From the NCBI GenBank assembly GCA_958298945.1, contig OY282608.1, forward strand, positions 66,626,951 to 66,690,950: 64,000 bases of DNA. Direction: 5' to 3'. The notes beneath the pieces are model-generated. The model made no database searches, was not told where the DNA came from, and worked only from the letters and a program-made list of their open reading frames with translations. The position numbers were made by a program, and so were the translations under genes. Shown here one piece after another: positions 26,751 through 40,832 of this stretch. This DNA comes from Atherix ibis. Taxonomy: Eukaryota; Arthropoda; Insecta; Diptera; Athericidae. The stretch's first letter is position 1; every line of letters starts with the position of its first letter.

Positions 26751-27966
26751 CAAAGAACCAACAAACGAACAAACCAACAAACTAACAAACCAACAAACCA
26801 AAGAACCAACAAACCAACAAACCAACAAACCAACAAACCAACAAACCAACAGACCAAAGAACCAATAAACCAACAAACGAACAAACCAACAAACTAACAA
26901 ACCAACAAATCAACAAACAAAAGAACCAACAAACCAATGAACCAACAAACCAAAGAACCAACAAACCAAAGAACCAACAAACTAACAAACCAACAAACCA
27001 ACAAACCAACGAACCAACAAACCAATTAACCAACAAACCAAAGAACCAACAAACCAACAAACCAAAGAACCAACAAACCAACAAACGAACAAACCAACAA
27101 ACCAACAAACCAACAAACGAACAAACCAACAAACCAACAAACTAACAAACCAACAAAATAACAAACCAACAAACCAACAAACCTAGAAACCAACAAACAA
27201 ACAAACCAACAAAATAACAAGCCAACAGACCAACAAACCTACAAACCAACGAACCAACAAACCAACGAACCAACAAACCAACAAACCAAAGAACCAACAA
27301 ACCAAAGAACCTACAAACCAAAGAACCAACAAACCAAAGAACTAACAAACCAAAGAACCAACGAACCATCAAACCAAAGAACCAAAGAACCGACAAACCA
27401 ACAAACCAACAAACCAACAAACCAAAGAACCAAAGAACCAAAGAACCAACAAACCAACAAACCAACAAACGAACAAACCAACAAACCAACAAACCAAAGA
27501 ACCAACAAACCAAAGAACCAACAAACGAACAAACCAACAAACCAACAAACCAACAAACCAAAGAACCAACAAACCAACAAACCAACAAACCAACAAACCA
27601 ACAAACCAACAAACCAACAGACCAAAGAACCAACAAACCAACAAACGAACAAACCAACAAACTAACAAACCAACAAATCAACAAACAAAAGAACCAACAA
27701 ACCAATGAACCAACAAACCAAAGAACCAACAAACCAAAGAACCAACAAACTAACAAACCAACAAACCAACAAACCAACAAACCAACGAACCAACAAACCA
27801 ATTAACCAACAAACCAAAGAACCAACAAACCAACAAACCAAAGAACCAACAAACCAACAAACGAACAAACCAACAAACCAACAAACCAACAAACGAACAA
27901 ACCAACAAACCAACAAACTAACAAACCAACAAAATAACAAACCAACAAACCAACAAACCTAGAAAC
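26431..27966 (+). repeat. 0.76-kb tandem higher-order repeat, two copies
   Basis: Copies at 26431-27190 and 27191-27966. The offset is 760 bp (95 x 8) at AAAATAACAAGCC (26451/27211) and ACGAACCATC (26601/27361), 768 bp at AAATCAAC (26907/27675) and 776 bp at ATTAACC (27025/27801). The second copy has therefore gained two single 8-bp units. Each copy ends with CCTAGAAACC. Translations across the centre of the two copies are nearly identical, showing very low substitution divergence. Confidence 0.85.
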
Positions 27967-28129
27967 CAACGAACCAACAAACCAACAAACCAAAGAACCA
28001 ACAAACAAAAGAACCTTCAAACCAAAGAACCAACAAAACAAAGAACTTCCAAACCAAAGAACCAACAAACGAACAAACCAACAAACCAACAAACCAACGA
28101 ACCAACAAACCAACAAACCAACAAACCAA

Positions 28130-29580
28130 AGAACTAACAAACCAACAAACCAATAAACCAACAAACCAACAAACGAACAAACGAACAAACCAACAAACCA
28201 ACAAACCAACAAACAAAAGAACCAACAAACCAACAAACCAAAGAACCAACAAACCAACAAACCAACAAACCAAAGAACCAACAAACCAAAGAACCAACAA
28301 ACCAAAGAACCAACAAACCGACAAACCAACGACCCAACAAACCAACGAACCAACAAACCAACAAACCAAAGAATCAACAAACCAACAAACCAACAAACCA
28401 AAAAACCAACAAACCAACAAACCAACAAACCAAAGAACCAACAAATCAAAGAACCAACAAACCAACGAACCAACAAACCAACAAACCAAAGAACCAACAA
28501 ACCAAAGAACCAACAAACGAACAAACCAAGAAACCAAGAAACCAACAAACCAAGAGACCAACAAACCAACAAACGAATAAACCAACAAACCAACAAACCA
28601 AAGAACCAACAAACCAACAAACCAACAAACCAACAAACCAACAAACCAACAAACCAACAAACCAACAAACCAACAAACCAAAAAACCAACAAACCTACAA
28701 AAAAACGAACCAACAAACCAACAAACCAAAGAAACAACTAACCAAAGAACCTACATACCAAAGAACCAACAAACCAAAGAACCAACAAACCAAAGAACCA
28801 ACAAACGAACAAACCAACAAACCAACAAACCAACAAACCAACAAACCAACAAACCAAAGAACCAAAGAACCAACAAACCAACAAACGAACAAACCAACAA
28901 ACCAACAAACCAAAGAACCAAAGAACCAACAAACCAAAGAGCCAACAAACCAACAAACCAACAAACCAACAAACCAACAAACCAACAAACCAACAGACCA
29001 ACAAACCAAAGAACCAACAAACCAACAAACGAACAAACCAACAAACTAACAAACCAACAAACAAAAGAAACAACAAACCAACGAACCAACAAACGAACAA
29101 ACCAAAGAACCAACAAACCAAAGAACCAACAAACTAACAAACCAACAAACCAACAAACCAACAAACCAATGAACCAACAAACCAACAAACCAACAAACCA
29201 ACAAACCAAAGAACCAACAAACCAACAAATCAAAGAACCAACAAACCAACAAACGAACAAACCAACAAACCAACAAACCAACAAAATAACAAGCCAACAG
29301 ACCAACAAACCTACAAACCAACGAACCAACAAACCAACGAACCAACAAACCAACAAACCAAAGAACCAACAAACCAAAGAACCTACAAACCAAAGAAGCA
29401 ACAAACCAAAGAACTAACAAACCAAAGAACCAACGAACCATCAAACCAAAGAACCAAAGAACTGACAAACCAACAAACCAACAAACCAACAAACCAAAGA
29501 ACCAAAGAACCAAAGAACCAACAAACCAACAAACCAACAAACGAACAAACCAACAAACCAACAAACCAACAAACCAACAA
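28130..29580 (+). repeat. 1.5-kb higher-order block of the 8-bp array, copy 2
   Basis: Partner of 25200-26750. The same series of variant units appears in the same order, with whole-unit length changes. Downstream, a CATCAAACC marker recurs near 29815 and a CCTAGAAACC marker near 30622, so a longer, partly rearranged relative of the 0.76-kb repeat follows this copy. Confidence 0.7.
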
Positions 29581-31599
29581 ACCAAAAAACCAACAAACCA
29601 ACAAACCAACAAACCAAAAAACCAACAAACCAACAAACCAACAAACCAACAAACCAAAGAACCAACAAACCAACAAACGAACAAGCCAACAAACTAACAA
29701 ACCAACAAACCAACAAACCAACAAACAAAAGAACCAACAAACCAGCGAACCAACAAACCAACAAACCAAAGAACCAACAAACCAAAGAACTAACAAACCA
29801 AAGAACCAACGAACCATCAAACCAAAGAACCAAAGAACCGACAAACCAACAAACCAACAAACGAACAAACCAACAAACCAACAAACCAAAGAACCAACAA
29901 ACCAAAGAACCAACAAACGAACAAACCAACAAACCAACAAACCAACAAACCAAAGAACCAACAAACCAACAAACCAACAAACCAACAAACCAACAGACCA
30001 AAGAACCAACAAACAAAAGAACCAACAAACCAACGAACCAACAAACCAAAGAACCAACAAACCAAAGAACCAACAAACGAACAAACCAACAAACCAACAA
30101 ACCAACGAACCAACAAACCAACAAACCAACAAACCAAAGAACCAACAAACCAACAAACCAAAGAACCAACAAACCAACAAACGAACAAACCAACAAACCA
30201 ACAAACCAACAAACCAAAGAACCAACAAACCAACAAACCAACAAACCAACAAACCAACAAACTAACAATACAACAAACCAACAAACAAAAGAACCAACAA
30301 ACCAACGAACCAACAAACCATAGAACCAACAAACCAAAGAACCAACAAACGAACAAACCAACAAACCAACAAACCAACGAACCAACAAACCAACAAACCA
30401 AAGAACCAACAAACCAACAAACCAAAGAACCAACAAACCAACAAACCAACGAACCAACAAACCAACAAACCAACAAACCAAAGAACCAACAAACCAACAA
30501 ACCAAAGAACCAACAAACCAACAAACGAACAAACCAACAAACCAACAAACCAACAAACGAACAAACCAACAAACCAACAAACTAACAAACCAACAAAATA
30601 ACAAACCAACAAACCAACAAACCTAGAAACCAACGAACCAACAAACCAACAAACCAAAGAACCAACAAACAAAAGAACCTTCAAACCAAAGAACCAACAA
30701 ACCAAAGAACTCATAAACCAAAGAACCAACAAACGAACAAACCAACAAATCAACAAACCAAAGAACCAACACCCCAACAAACCAACAAACCAACAAACCA
30801 AAGAATCAACAAACCAAAGAACCAACAAACCAACAAACCAACAAAATAGCAAAGCAACAAACCAACAAACTAACAAACCAACAAACCAACAAAACAACAA
30901 AACAACAAACCAACAAACCAAAGAACCAACAAACCAACAAACCAAAGAACCAACAAACCAACAACCAACAAACCAACAAACCAACAAATAAACAAACCAA
31001 CAAACCAACAAACCAGCAAACCAAAGAACCAAAGAACCAAAGAACCAAAGAACCAACAAACCAACAAACGAACAAACCAACAAACCAACAAACCAACAAA
31101 CCAAAGAACCAAAGAACCAAAGAACCAATAAACCAACAAACCACCAAACCAACAAACCAACAAACTAACAAACCAACAAACCAACAAACCAAAGAACCAA
31201 AGAACCAAAGAACCAACAAACCAACACACCAACAAACCAACAAACCAACAACCAAAGAACCAAAGAACCAACAAACCAGCAAACCAACAAACCAACAAAC
31301 GAACAAACCAACAAACCAACAAACCAAAGAACCAACACACCAAGGAACCAACAAACCAAAGAACCAACAAACGAACAAACCAACAAACCAACAAACCAAC
31401 AAACCAACAAAACAAAAAACCAACAAACCAACAAACCAACAAACTAAAGAACCAACAAACCAACAAACGAACAAGCCAACAAACTAACAAACCAACAAAC
31501 CAACAAACCAACAAACAAAAGAACCAACAAACCAGCGAACCAACAAACCAACAAACCAAAGAACCAACAAACCAAAGAACGAACAAACCAAAGAACCAA

Positions 31600-33490
31600 C
31601 AAACGATCAAACCAACAAACCAACAAACCAACACACCAAAAAACCAATAAACCAACAAACCAACAAACCAACAAACCAACAAACCAACAAACCAAGAAAC
31701 CAACAAACCAACAAACGAACAAACCAACAAACCAACAAACCAACAAACCAAAGAACCAACAAACCAACAAACCCAAGAAACAACAAACCAAAGAACCAAC
31801 AAACCAACAAGCCAACAAGCCAACAAACCAACAAACCAACAAACCAACAAACCAAAGAACCAACAAACCAAAGAACCAACAAACCAAAGAACCAACAAAC
31901 CAAAGAACCAACAAACCAACAAACCAACAAACCAACAAACCAACGAACCAACAAACCAACAAACCAAAGAACCAACAAACCAAAGAACTTACAAACGAAC
32001 AAACCAAGAAACCAACAAACCAACAAACCAAGAGACCAACAAACCAACAAACGATCAAACCAACAAACCAATAAACCAAAGAACCAACAAACCAAAGAAC
32101 CAAAGAACCAACAAACCAACAAACAAACAAACCAACAAATTAACAAAACAACAAACCAACAAACCAACAAACCAACAAACCAACAAACTAACAAACCAAC
32201 AAACCAACAAACCAAAGAATCAACAAACCAAAGAACCAACAAACCAACAAACCAACGAACTAACAAACAAAAGAACCAACAAACCAAACAACCAACAAAC
32301 CAACAAACGAACAAACCAACAAACGGGCAAACCAACCAACCAACAAACCAACAAACCAATAAACCAACGAACCATCAACCTCAAGAACCAAAGAACCAAC
32401 AAACCAACAAACCAACAAACCAACAAACCAAAGAACCAAAGAACCAAAGAACCAACAAACCAACAAACCAACAAACCAACAAACGAACAAACCAACAAAC
32501 CAACAAACCAAAGAACCAACAAACTAAAAAACCAACAAACCAAAGAACCAACAAACGAACAAACCAACAAACCAACAAACCAACAAACCAACACACCAAA
32601 AAACCAACAAACCAACAAACCAACAAACCAACAAACCAACAAACCAAGAAATCAACAAACCAACAAACGAACAAACTAACAAACCAACAAACCAACAAAC
32701 CAAAGAACCAACAAACCAACAAACCCAAGAAACAACAAACCAAAGAACCAACAAACCAACAAGCCAACAAGCCAACAAGCCAACAAACCAACAAACCAAC
32801 AAACCAACAAACCAACAAACCAACAAACCAACAAACCAACAAACCAACAAACCAACAAACCAAAGAACCAACAAACCAAAGAACCAACAAACCAAAGAAC
32901 CAACAAACCAACAAACCAACAAGCCAACAAACCAACAAACCAAAGAACCAACAAACCAAAGAACTTACAAACGAACAAACCAAGAAACCAACAAACCAAC
33001 AAACCAAGAGACCAACAAACCAACAAACGATCAAACCAACAAACCAACAAACCAAAGAACCAACAAACCAAAGAACCAAAGAACCAACAAACCAACAAAC
33101 AAACAAACCAACAAATTAACAAAACAACAAACCAACAAACCAACAAACCAACAAACTAACAAACCAACAAACGAACAAAACAAAGAATCAAAAAACCAAA
33201 GAACCAACAAACCAACAAACCAACAAATCAACAAACCAACGAACAAACAAACCAAAGAACCAACAAACCAAACAACCAACAAACCAACCAACGAACAAAC
33301 CAACAAACGGACAAACCGACCAACCAACAAACCAACAAACCAATAAACCAACGAACCATCAACCTCAAGAACCAAAGAACCAACAAACCAACAAACCAAC
33401 AAACCAACAAACCAAAGAACCAAAGAACCAAAGAACCAACAAACCAACAAACCAACAAACCAACAAACCAACAAACCAACAAACCAACAG
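31600..33490 (+). repeat. 0.97-kb tandem higher-order repeat, two copies
   Basis: Copies at about 31600-32550 and 32560-33490. Landmarks are ACACACC (31631/32591), ACCCAAGAAACAAC (31771/32723), CAAAGAACTTACAAACG (31981/32957) and ACCATCAACCTCAAG (32371/33355). The offset ranges from 952 to 984 bp because whole units have been gained or lost. A related version with ACCATCAACCCAAAG occurs near 39368 inside the 3-kb repeat family, linking the two families. Confidence 0.75.
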
Positions 33491-36400
33491 ACCAACAAAC
33501 CAAAGAACCAACAAATCAACAAACGAACAAACCAACAAACTAACAAACCAACAAACAAAAGAACCAACAAACCAACGAACCAACCAACAAACAAACCAAA
33601 GAACCAACAAACCAAAGAACCAACAAACTAACAACCCCACAAACCAACAAACCAACGAACCAACAAACCAACAAACCAACAAACCAAAGAACCAACAAAC
33701 CAACAAACCAACAAATCAAAGAACCAACAAACCAACAAACGAAAAAACCAACAAACCAACAAACCAACAAACCAACAAAACCAACAAACCAACAAACGAA
33801 CCAACCAACAAACCAACAAACCAACAAACCAACAAACCAACAAACCAACAAACCAACAAACCAACAAACCAACAACCCAAAAAACCAACAAACCAAAGAA
33901 CCAACAAACCAACAAACCAACAAACCAACGAACCAACAAATCAACGAACCAACAAACCAACAAACCAAAGAATCAACAAACAAACAAACCAACAAACCAA
34001 CAAACCAACAAACCAACAAACCAACAAACCAACAAACCAACAGACCAAAGAACCAACAAACCAAAGAACCAACAAACCAACGAACCAACAAACCAACAAA
34101 CCAAAGACCCAACAAACCAAAGAACCAACAAACGAACAAATCAAGAAACGAACAAACCAACAAACCAAGACACCAACAAACCAACAAACGAACAAACCAA
34201 CAAACCAACAAACCAAAGAAACAACAAACCAAAGAACCAATAAACCAACAAACCAACAAACCAACAAACCAACAAACCAAAGAATCAACAAACCAAAGAA
34301 CCAACAAACCAACAAACCCACAAACCTACAAACCAACAAACCAACAAACCAACAAACCAACAAACCAACAAACCAACGAACCAACAAACCAACAAACCAA
34401 CAAACCAAAGAACCAAAGAACCAACAAACCAACAAACCAACAAACTAAAGAACCAACAAACCAAAGAACCAACAAACCAAAGAACCAACAAACCAACAAA
34501 CTAACAAACCAAAGAACCAACAAACCAAAGAACCAACAAAAAACCAACAAGCCAACAAACGAAAGAACCAACAAACCAACGAACCAACAAACCAACAAAC
34601 CAACAAACCAACAAACCAAAGAATCAACAAACCAAAGAACCAACAAGCAAAAGAACCGACAAACCAACAAACCAACAAACCAACTAACCAACAAACCAAA
34701 AAACCAAAGAACCAAAGAACCAAAGAACCAACAAACCAACAAACCAACAAACCAAAAATCAACAAACCAAAGAACCAACAAACCAAAGAACTAACAAACC
34801 AACAATCCAAAAAAACAACAAACGAACAAACGAACAAACCAACAAACCAACAAACCAACAAACCAAAGAACCAACAAACCAACAAACCAAAGAACCAACA
34901 AACCAAAGAACCAACAAACCAACAAACCAACGAACCAACAAACCAACAAACCAACAAACCAACAAACCAACAAACCAACAAACCAACAAACCAACAAACC
35001 AACAAACCAACAAACCAACAAACCAACAAACCAAAGAACCAACAAACCAAAGAACCAACAAGCCCACAAATCAAGAAACCAACAAACCAACGAACCAACA
35101 AACCAAAGAATCAACAAACCAAAGAACCGACAAACCAAAGAACAAACAAACCAACAAACCAACAAACCAACAAACCAAGAAAGGAACAAACCAACGAAGC
35201 AACAAACCAACAAACCAACAAACCAAAGAACCAAAGAACCAAAGAACCAACAAACCAACAAACCAACAAACCAACAAACCAACAAACCAACAAACTAAAG
35301 AACCAACAAACCAAAGAACCAACAAGCCAAAGAACCAACAAACCAACAAACTAACAAACCAAAGAACCAACAAACCAAAGAACCAACAAACCAACAAAGA
35401 AACAACAACAAACCAACAAGCCAACAAACCAAAGAACCAACAAACCAACGAACCAACAAACCAACAAACCAACAAACCAAAGAATCAACAAAACCAAAAA
35501 CCAACAAACCAAAGAACCAACAAACCCACAAACCAACAAACCAACAAACCAACAAACGAACAAACGAACAAACCAACGAACCAACAAACCAACAAACCAA
35601 CAAACCAAAGAACCAAAGAACCAAAGAACCAAAGAACCAACAAACCAACAAACCAACAAACCAAAGAATCAAGAAACCAAAGAACCAACAAACCAAAGAA
35701 CTAACAAACCAACAAACCAACAAACCAACAAACCAACAAACGAACAAACCAACAAACCAACAAACCAACAAACAAAAGAACCAACAAACCAACAAACCAA
35801 AGAACCAACAAAACAACAAACCAACAAACCAAAGAACCAACAAACCAAAGAACCAACAAACCAAAGAACCAACAAACCGACAAACCAACGAACCAACAAA
35901 CCAACGAACGAACAAACCAACAAACCAAAGAATCAACAAACCAACAATCCAACAAACCAACAAACCAACAAACCAACAAACCAAAGAACCAACAAACCAA
36001 AGAACCAACAAACCAACGAACCAACAAACCAAAGAACCAACAAACCAAAGAACCAACAAACGAACAAACCAAGAAACCAACAAACCAACAAACCAAGAGA
36101 CCAACAAACCAACAACTGAATAAACCAACAAACCAACAAACCAAAGAACCAACAAACCAAAGAACCAACAAACCAACAAACCAACAAACCAACAAACCAA
36201 CAAACCAACAAACCAACAAACCAACAAACCAACAAACCAACGAACCAACAAACCAACAAACCAACAAACCAACAAACCAACAAACCAACAAACTAACAAA
36301 CCAACAAACCAAGGAACCAACAAACCAAAGAACCAACAAACCAAAGAACCAACACACGAACAAACCAACAAACCAACAAACCAACGAACCAACAAACCAA

Positions 36401-37635
36401 AGAACCAACAAACCAAACAACCAACAAACCAACAAACCAACAAACCAACAAACTAACAAACCAACAAACCAACGGACCAACAAACCAACAAACCAACAAA
36501 CGAACAAACCAACAAACGGACAAACCAACGAACCAACAAACCAACAAACCAACAAACCAACGAACCATCAACCCAAAGAACCAAAGAACCAACAAACCAA
36601 CAAACCAACAAACCAACAAACCAAAGAACCAAAGAACCAAAGAACCAACAAACCAACAAACCAACAAACCAACAAACGAACAAACCAACAAACCAACAAA
36701 CCAAAGAACCAACAAACCAAAAAACCAACAAACCAAAGAACCAACACACGAACAAACCAGCAAACCAACAAACCAACAAACCAAAGAACCAACAAACCAA
36801 CAAACCAACAAACCAACAAACCAACAAACCAACAGACCAACAAACCAAAGAACCAACAAACCAACAAACGAACAAACCAACAAACTAACAAACCAACAAA
36901 CAATAGAACCAACAAACCAACGAACCAACAAACGAACAAACCAAAGAACCAACAAACCAAAGAACCAACAAACTAACAAACCAACAAACCAACAAACCAA
37001 CGAACCAACAAACCAACAAACCAACAAACCAAAGAACCAACAAACCAACGAATCAAAGAACCAACAAACCAACAAACGAACAAACCAACAAACCAGCAAA
37101 CCAACAAATGAACAAACCAACAAACCAACAAACAAACAAACCAACAAAATAACAAGCCAACAAACCAACAAAACTACAAACCAACGAACCAACAAACCAA
37201 CGAACCAACAAACCAACAAACCAAAGAACCAACAAACCAAAGAACCTACAAACCAAAGAACCAACAAACCAAAGAACCAACAAACCAAAGAACCAACGAA
37301 CCATCAAACCAAAGAACCAAAGAACCGACAAACCAACAAACCAACAAAGCAACAAACCAAAGAACCAAAGAACCAAAGAACTAACAAACCAACAAACCAA
37401 CAAACGAAAAAAACAAACAAACCAACAAACCAAAGAACCAACAATTCAAAGAACCAACAAACGAACAAACCAACAAACCAACAAACCAAAGAACCAACAA
37501 ACCAACAAACCAACAAACCAACAAACCAACAAACCAACAAACCAACAAACCAACAAACCAAAGAACCAACAAACCAACAAACGAACAAACCAACAAACTA
37601 ACAAACCAACAAACCAACAAACAAAAGAACCAACA

Positions 37636-40600
37636 AACCAACGAATCAACAAACCAAAGAACCAACAAACCAAAGAACCAACAAACCAACAAACGAACAA
37701 ACCAACAAACCAACAAACCAACGAACCAACAAACCAACAAACCAACAAAACAAAGAACCAACAAACCAACAAACCAACAAACCAAAGAACCAACAAACCA
37801 ACAAACGAACAAACCAACAAACCAACACCCCAACAAACGAACAAACAAACAAACTAACAAACCAACAAAATAACAAACCAACAAACCAACAAACCTAGAA
37901 ACCAACGAACCAACCAACCAACAAACCAAAGAACCAACAAACAAAAGAACCTACAAACCAAAGAACCAACAAACCAAAGAACTCACAAACCAAAAAACCA
38001 ACAAACGAACAAATCAACAAACCAACAAACCAAAGAACCAACACCTCAACAAACCAACAAACCAAAGAATCAACAAACCAACAAACCAAAGAACCAACAA
38101 ATCAACAAACCAACAAACCAACAAACCAACAAACCAACAACCAACAAACCAACAAAACAACAAACAAACAAACCAACAAACCAACAAACCAGCAAACCAA
38201 AGAACCAAAGAACCAAAGAACCAAAGAACCAACGAACCAACAAACGAACAAACCAACAAACTAACAAACCAACAAACCAACAAACCAACAAACCAACAAA
38301 CCAACAAACCAACAAACCAACAAACCAACAAACCAACAAACCAAAGAACCAAAGAACCAACAAACCAACAAACCAACAAACCAACAACCAAAGAACCAAA
38401 GAACCAACAAACCAACAAACCAACAAACGAACAAACAAACAAACCAACAAACCAAAGAACCAACAAACCAAGGAACCAACAAACCAAAGAACCAACAAAC
38501 GAACAAACCAACAAACCAACAAACCAACAAACCAACAAACCAACAAACCAAAAAACCAACAAACCAACAAACCAACAAACCAACAAACCAAAGAACCAAC
38601 AAACCAACAAACGAACAAGCCAACAAACTAACAAACCAGCAAACCAACAAACAAAAGAACCAACAAACCAGCGAACCAACAAACCAACAAACCAAAGAAC
38701 CAACAAACCAAAGAACGAACAAACCAAAGAACCAACAAACGAACAAACCAACCAACCAACAAACCAACACACCAAAAAACCAACAAACCAACAAACCAAC
38801 AAACCAACAAACCAACAAACCAACAAACCAACAAACCAACAAACCAACAAACCAACAAACCAACAAACCAAGAAACCAACAAACCAACAAACGAACAAAC
38901 CAACAAACCAACAAACCAAAGAACCAACAAACCAACAAACCCAAGAACCAACAAACCAAAGAACCAACAAACCAACAAACCCAAGAACCAACAAACCAAA
39001 GAACCAATAAACCAACAAACCAAAGAACCAACAAACCAAAGAACCAACAAGCGAACAAACCAAAGAACCAAAGAACCAACAAACCAACAAACCAACAAAC
39101 CAACAAACCAACAAACCAACAAAACAACAAACCAACAAACCAACAAACTAACAAACCAACAAACCAACAAACCAACAAACCAAAGAATCAACAAACCAAA
39201 GAACCAACAAACCAACAAACCAACAAATCAACAAACCAACGAATCAACAAACCAAAGAACCAACAAACCAAACAACCAACAAACCAAACAACCAACAAAC
39301 CAACAAACGAACAAACCAACAAACGGACAAACCAACGAACCAATAAACCAACAAACCAATAAACCAACGAACCATCAACCCAAAGAACCAAAGAACCAAC
39401 AAACCAACAAACCAACAAACCAACAAACCAAAGAACCAAAGAACCGAAGAACCAACAAACCAACAAACCAACAAACCAACAAACGAACAAACCAACAAAC
39501 CAACAAACCAAAGAACAAACAAACTAAAAAACCAACAAACCAAAGAACCAACAAACGAATAAACCAACAAACCAACAAACCAAAGAACCAACAAACCAAC
39601 AAACCAACAAACCAACATACCAACAAACCAAAGAACCAACAAACCAACAAACGAATAAACCAACTAAGTAACAAACCAACAAACAAAAGAACCAACAAAC
39701 CAACGAACCAACAAACCTACAAACCAAAGAACCAACAAACTAACAAACCAACAAACCAACAAACCAACGAACCAACAAACCAACAAACCAACAAACCAAA
39801 GAACCAACAAACCAACAAACCAACAAACTAACAAACCAACAAACCAACAAACCTACAAACCAACGAACCAACAAACCAACGAACCAACAAACCAAAGAAC
39901 CAACAAACCAAAGAACCTACAAACCAAAGAACCAACAAACCAAAGAACCAACAAACCAAAGAACCAACGAACCATCAAACCAAAGAACCGACAAACCAAT
40001 AAACCAACAAACCAACAAACCAAAGAACCAAAGAACCAAAGAACCAACAAACCAACAAACCAACAAACCAACAAACGAATAAACCAACAAACCAACAAAC
40101 CAAAGAACCAACAAACCGAAGAACCAACAAGCAAACAAACCAACAAACCAAAGAACCAACAAACCAACAAACCAACAAACCAACAAACCAACAAACCAAA
40201 GAACCCACAAATCAACAAACGAACAAACCAACAAACTAACAAACCAACAAACCAACAAACAAAAGAACCAACAAACCAACGAACCAACAAACCAACAAAC
40301 CAAAGAACCAACAAACCAAAGCACCAACAAACGAACAAACCAACAAACCAACAAACCAACGAACCAACAAACCAACAAACCAAAGAACCATCAAACCAAC
40401 AAACCAACAAACCAAAGAACCAACAAACCAACAAACGAACAAACAAACAAACCAACAAACCAACAAACGAAAAAACCAACAAACCAACAAACTAACAAAC
40501 CAACAAAATAACAAACCAACAAACCAACAAACCTAGAAACCAACGAACCAACAAACCAACAAACCAAAGAACCAACAAACCAAAATACCTACAAACCAAA

Positions 40601-40832
40601 AAACCAACAAACCAAAGAAACAACAAACCAAAGAACCAACAAACGAACAAACCAACAAACCAAAGAACCAACACCCCAACAAACCAACAAACCAAAAAAT
40701 CAACAAACCAAAGAACCAACAAACAAACAAACCAACGAACCAACAAACCAACAAACTAACAAACCAACAAACCAACAAAACAACAAACCAACAAACCAAC
40801 AAACCAAAGAACCAACAAACCAACAACCAACA
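37636..40832 (+). repeat. 3.2-kb higher-order repeat, unit I
   Basis: First of three tandem units. Bar-code landmarks include ACGAATCAAC at 37641, CCTAGAAACC near 37894, a 7-bp phase-shifted unit near 38140, ACCATCAACCCAAAG near 39368 and ACCTACAAACC near 39850. Offsets to unit II are 3,197 bp at the left edge and 3,189 bp a little further in. Unit I contains about 0.5 kb (roughly 38385-38888) that is absent from unit II and present in unit III. Confidence 0.88.

Noticed and set aside
24862..35100. A possible block duplication of 24.6-25.2 kb at 34.6-35.1 kb (CAAGCAAAAG at 24667/34644, AACCAAAAATC at 24861/34750).
   Set aside because: The offset changes by about 90 bp between two landmarks and I could not align the interior with confidence by eye, so it is not listed as a feature. 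A long-word dot-plot would decide it.
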